A stretch of DNA of 64,000 nt from Planctomycetaceae bacterium (GTDB lineage: Bacteria > Planctomycetota > Planctomycetia > Planctomycetales > Planctomycetaceae), in the NCBI GenBank assembly GCA_020850695.1, contig JADZEF010000040.1, positions 1 through 64,000 of the forward strand. Reading direction: 5' to 3'. The translations under genes were made by a program, and so were the position numbers. Position 1 is the first letter of the stretch; the number at the start of each line of letters is the position of its first letter. This document shows, piece after piece, positions 62,934 through 64,000 of this stretch. A model generated the notes under the pieces. It saw only the letters and a program-made list of their open reading frames with translations. It did no database searches and was not told the origin of the DNA.

Positions 62934-63512
62934 ATGTCCGCGGTTTTTCAAAAGCATGGAGTGCGCTTTGAATATCCGACGGACTGGTCCATGACCGAGG
63001 ACGCGACCGCGACCGAGGTCTGCATCACGGTTTCGAACGACACCGCGTCCTTCTGGTCGCTGACCCTCTTCTTTGATCGTCCCTCCCCGGAAGACGTGGC
63101 CGAAACCGTCGTCCGCGCCTTCGAGGACGAGTATGACTCGGTCGACGTCTATCCGACGAACTCGGATGTCGGCTCGGTTCCGGCCGTTGGGGCCGATCTC
63201 GAGTTTCTGGCGCTCGATCTGACGAACAGCGCTTACGTGCGCGTCTGCCGCACGGCTCGATTCACGGCCGTCGTCCTGTACCAGGGGACCGACCACGAAC
63301 TGGCTCGCGGCCTTCCCGAACTCGAAGCCATTTCGAGCACGATCGAGTTCGAGCAGTCAGAAGATTGGCCGGACTTCGAAGCCCGCGAAGCGGAAGACGT
63401 CGCTGGCTCGGACCATGACGAGGACGATCAGGACGACGATCTCAACGGCGACTGGAACGGACATCGGCACCGCGGCGGAGCCGATCGCGATGACGAGGAC
63501 GATGATCCTTGA
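62934..63512 (+). CDS. Hypothetical protein with acidic tail
   Basis: This 192-residue protein is not recognised. The first 145 residues have alternating beta and alpha character (VRFEYPTDWSMTEDATATEV, SFWSLTLFFDRPSPEDVAET, LDLTNSAYVRVCRTARFTAV), similar in feel to the PsbP/DUF1795-type domains that begin with FxYPxxW. The last 45 residues are Asp/Glu-rich (DHDEDDQDDDLNGDWNGH). There is no signal peptide. The ATG at 62934 is followed at once by the FEYPTDW motif. Confidence 0.72.
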   Translation: MSAVFQKHGVRFEYPTDWSMTEDATATEVCITVSNDTASFWSLTLFFDRPSPEDVAETVVRAFEDEYDSVDVYPTNSDVGSVPAVGADLEFLALDLTNSAYVRVCRTARFTAVVLYQGTDHELARGLPELEAISSTIEFEQSEDWPDFEAREAEDVAGSDHDEDDQDDDLNGDWNGHRHRGGADRDDEDDDP

Positions 63513-63633
63513 GCGATCGCTGCGGAATCGTGGCGGAAGGGCCGATTTGAGACCGGCTCGTGCATCGCCGGGCACGCATCGCCCGCATATGCTGGGAGAG
63601 ATCGCGTCATGATCCAGGCAGGAGTGATCCCTC

Positions 63634-64000
63634 ATGCGTTTCTCATGGTTCCGCGCCGCACTTGTCGCTTCGATCGCCGTCGGGGTGTCGGCCGCCCTTG
63701 CAGCCGATTCCAAGTTCAACCGCAAGTTGAACGTCGGCAGCAAAGCTCCTTCGTGGAAAGGCTTGCCGGGGGTTGATAACAAGTCGCACGCGCTGGCCGA
63801 TCACAAGGACGCGCGAGCCGTCGTGGTGTTCTTCACGTCGAACCATTGCCCGACATCGGCTCAGTACGAGTCGCGGGTTCGCCGGCTGATCGCCGACTTT
63901 CGCGACCGGAAGCTGGCGGTTATCGCCATCAATCCGGGGACGGAAGCGTCCGAGACCCTCGAAAAGATGACCAGGCGGGCCCGCGATCGGAAGTACGATT
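63634..64000 (+). CDS. Exported redoxin/thioredoxin-like protein (5' part)
   Basis: The gene continues past the window edge. The visible 122 residues start with a signal peptide (FRAALVASIAVGVSAALAA), then LNVGSKAPSWKGLPGVDNKS and AVVVFFTSNHCPTSAQYESR, the pattern of planctomycete thioredoxin-fold proteins. The usual CxxC is replaced by a single cysteine in NHCPTSAQYE. It is thus more like a peroxiredoxin-type or TlpA relative. A ggagtg sequence lies about 12 bases before the ATG at 63634. Confidence 0.82.
   Translation, partial: MRFSWFRAALVASIAVGVSAALAADSKFNRKLNVGSKAPSWKGLPGVDNKSHALADHKDARAVVVFFTSNHCPTSAQYESRVRRLIADFRDRKLAVIAINPGTEASETLEKMTRRARDRKYD

Noticed and set aside
62695-62994. 99-codon frame after the metal-binding lipoprotein
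   Set aside because: It starts with GTG inside the lipoprotein stop and overlaps the next gene in a different frame; it has no recognisable motif and resembles a chance frame.

Overview
The window looks like a piece of a Planctomycetes chromosome. It has five DUF1501 (sulfatase-like, Tat-exported) proteins, a large PSCyt1/DUF1549/DUF1553 cytochrome-type protein, a planctomycete-style ECF sigma factor overlapping a membrane Ser/Thr kinase, a WrbA flavodoxin, HpnH of hopanoid synthesis and many secreted proteins of unknown role. DNA is GC-rich with strong G/C at third codon positions. No integrase, transposase, phage structural gene, rRNA or CRISPR array was seen.

Layout. 1-6.2 kb: end of an upstream frame, a small beta-rich protein, two DUF1501 proteins, a zinc-ribbon membrane protein and an NHL beta-propeller. 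6.4-9.7 kb: PNPOx-like protein, sigma factor plus kinase, and a terminator. 9.75-12.35 kb: a dense tRNA array. It has eleven clear tRNAs (Gly-TCC, Gln-CTG, Ser-CGA, Val-CAC, His-GTG, Asp-GTC, Tyr-GTA, Glu-CTC, Leu-CAG, Thr-GGT, Ala-TGC), three aberrant tRNA-like sequences, six long inverted-repeat spacers of two families, and a small RNA ligase gene lying between tRNAs, with the next tRNA 4 bases after its stop codon. 12.4-20.3 kb: fused oligopeptide ABC ATPase, an atypical enolase, a dicarboxylate/cation symporter, an amino-acid-type binding lipoprotein and an exported DJ-1/PfpI protein. 20.5-25.8 kb: a TolB-like remnant, a small membrane protein, the PSCyt1 protein, a pilin-like protein and WrbA. 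25.9-32.4 kb: ABC ATPase, HpnH, glycogen synthase and a GH57 alpha-glucan enzyme. 32.4-36.6 kb: three DUF1501 genes in a row. 36.9-38.4 kb: a DUF692 (MNIO) enzyme with a Tat-exported Cys-rich partner. 38.6-45.8 kb: nucleoside transporter, thioesterase, CorA, a lone rplC, an exported FKBP and a DUF404/407-type ATP-grasp protein. 45.8-64 kb: a 1.2 kb gene-free stretch, a 1444-residue protein of unknown function, HEAT-repeat proteins, a DEDDh exonuclease, an SPFH-GYF protein, MurA, a DUF1338 oxygenase, an aminotransferase, a metal-binding lipoprotein and the start of a redoxin.

The most unusual locus is the tRNA array. A stand-alone nucleotidyltransferase-type RNA ligase is embedded among tRNAs. 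Several of those tRNAs break usual rules: a class I body with a GAG anticodon, C33 in the Glu anticodon loop, a CAT tRNA lacking G18G19 and having G55, and a D-arm-less remnant. Long hairpins punctuate the array. My inference is a tRNA repair or maturation module, or an array carried by a past mobile element. The second candidate system is the MNIO plus Cys-rich Tat-lipoprotein pair, which resembles bufferin-type modified peptides for metal handling.

Many reading frames overlap real genes on the other strand because of the high GC content. I kept only frames with recognisable families, plausible starts and proper third-position bias.
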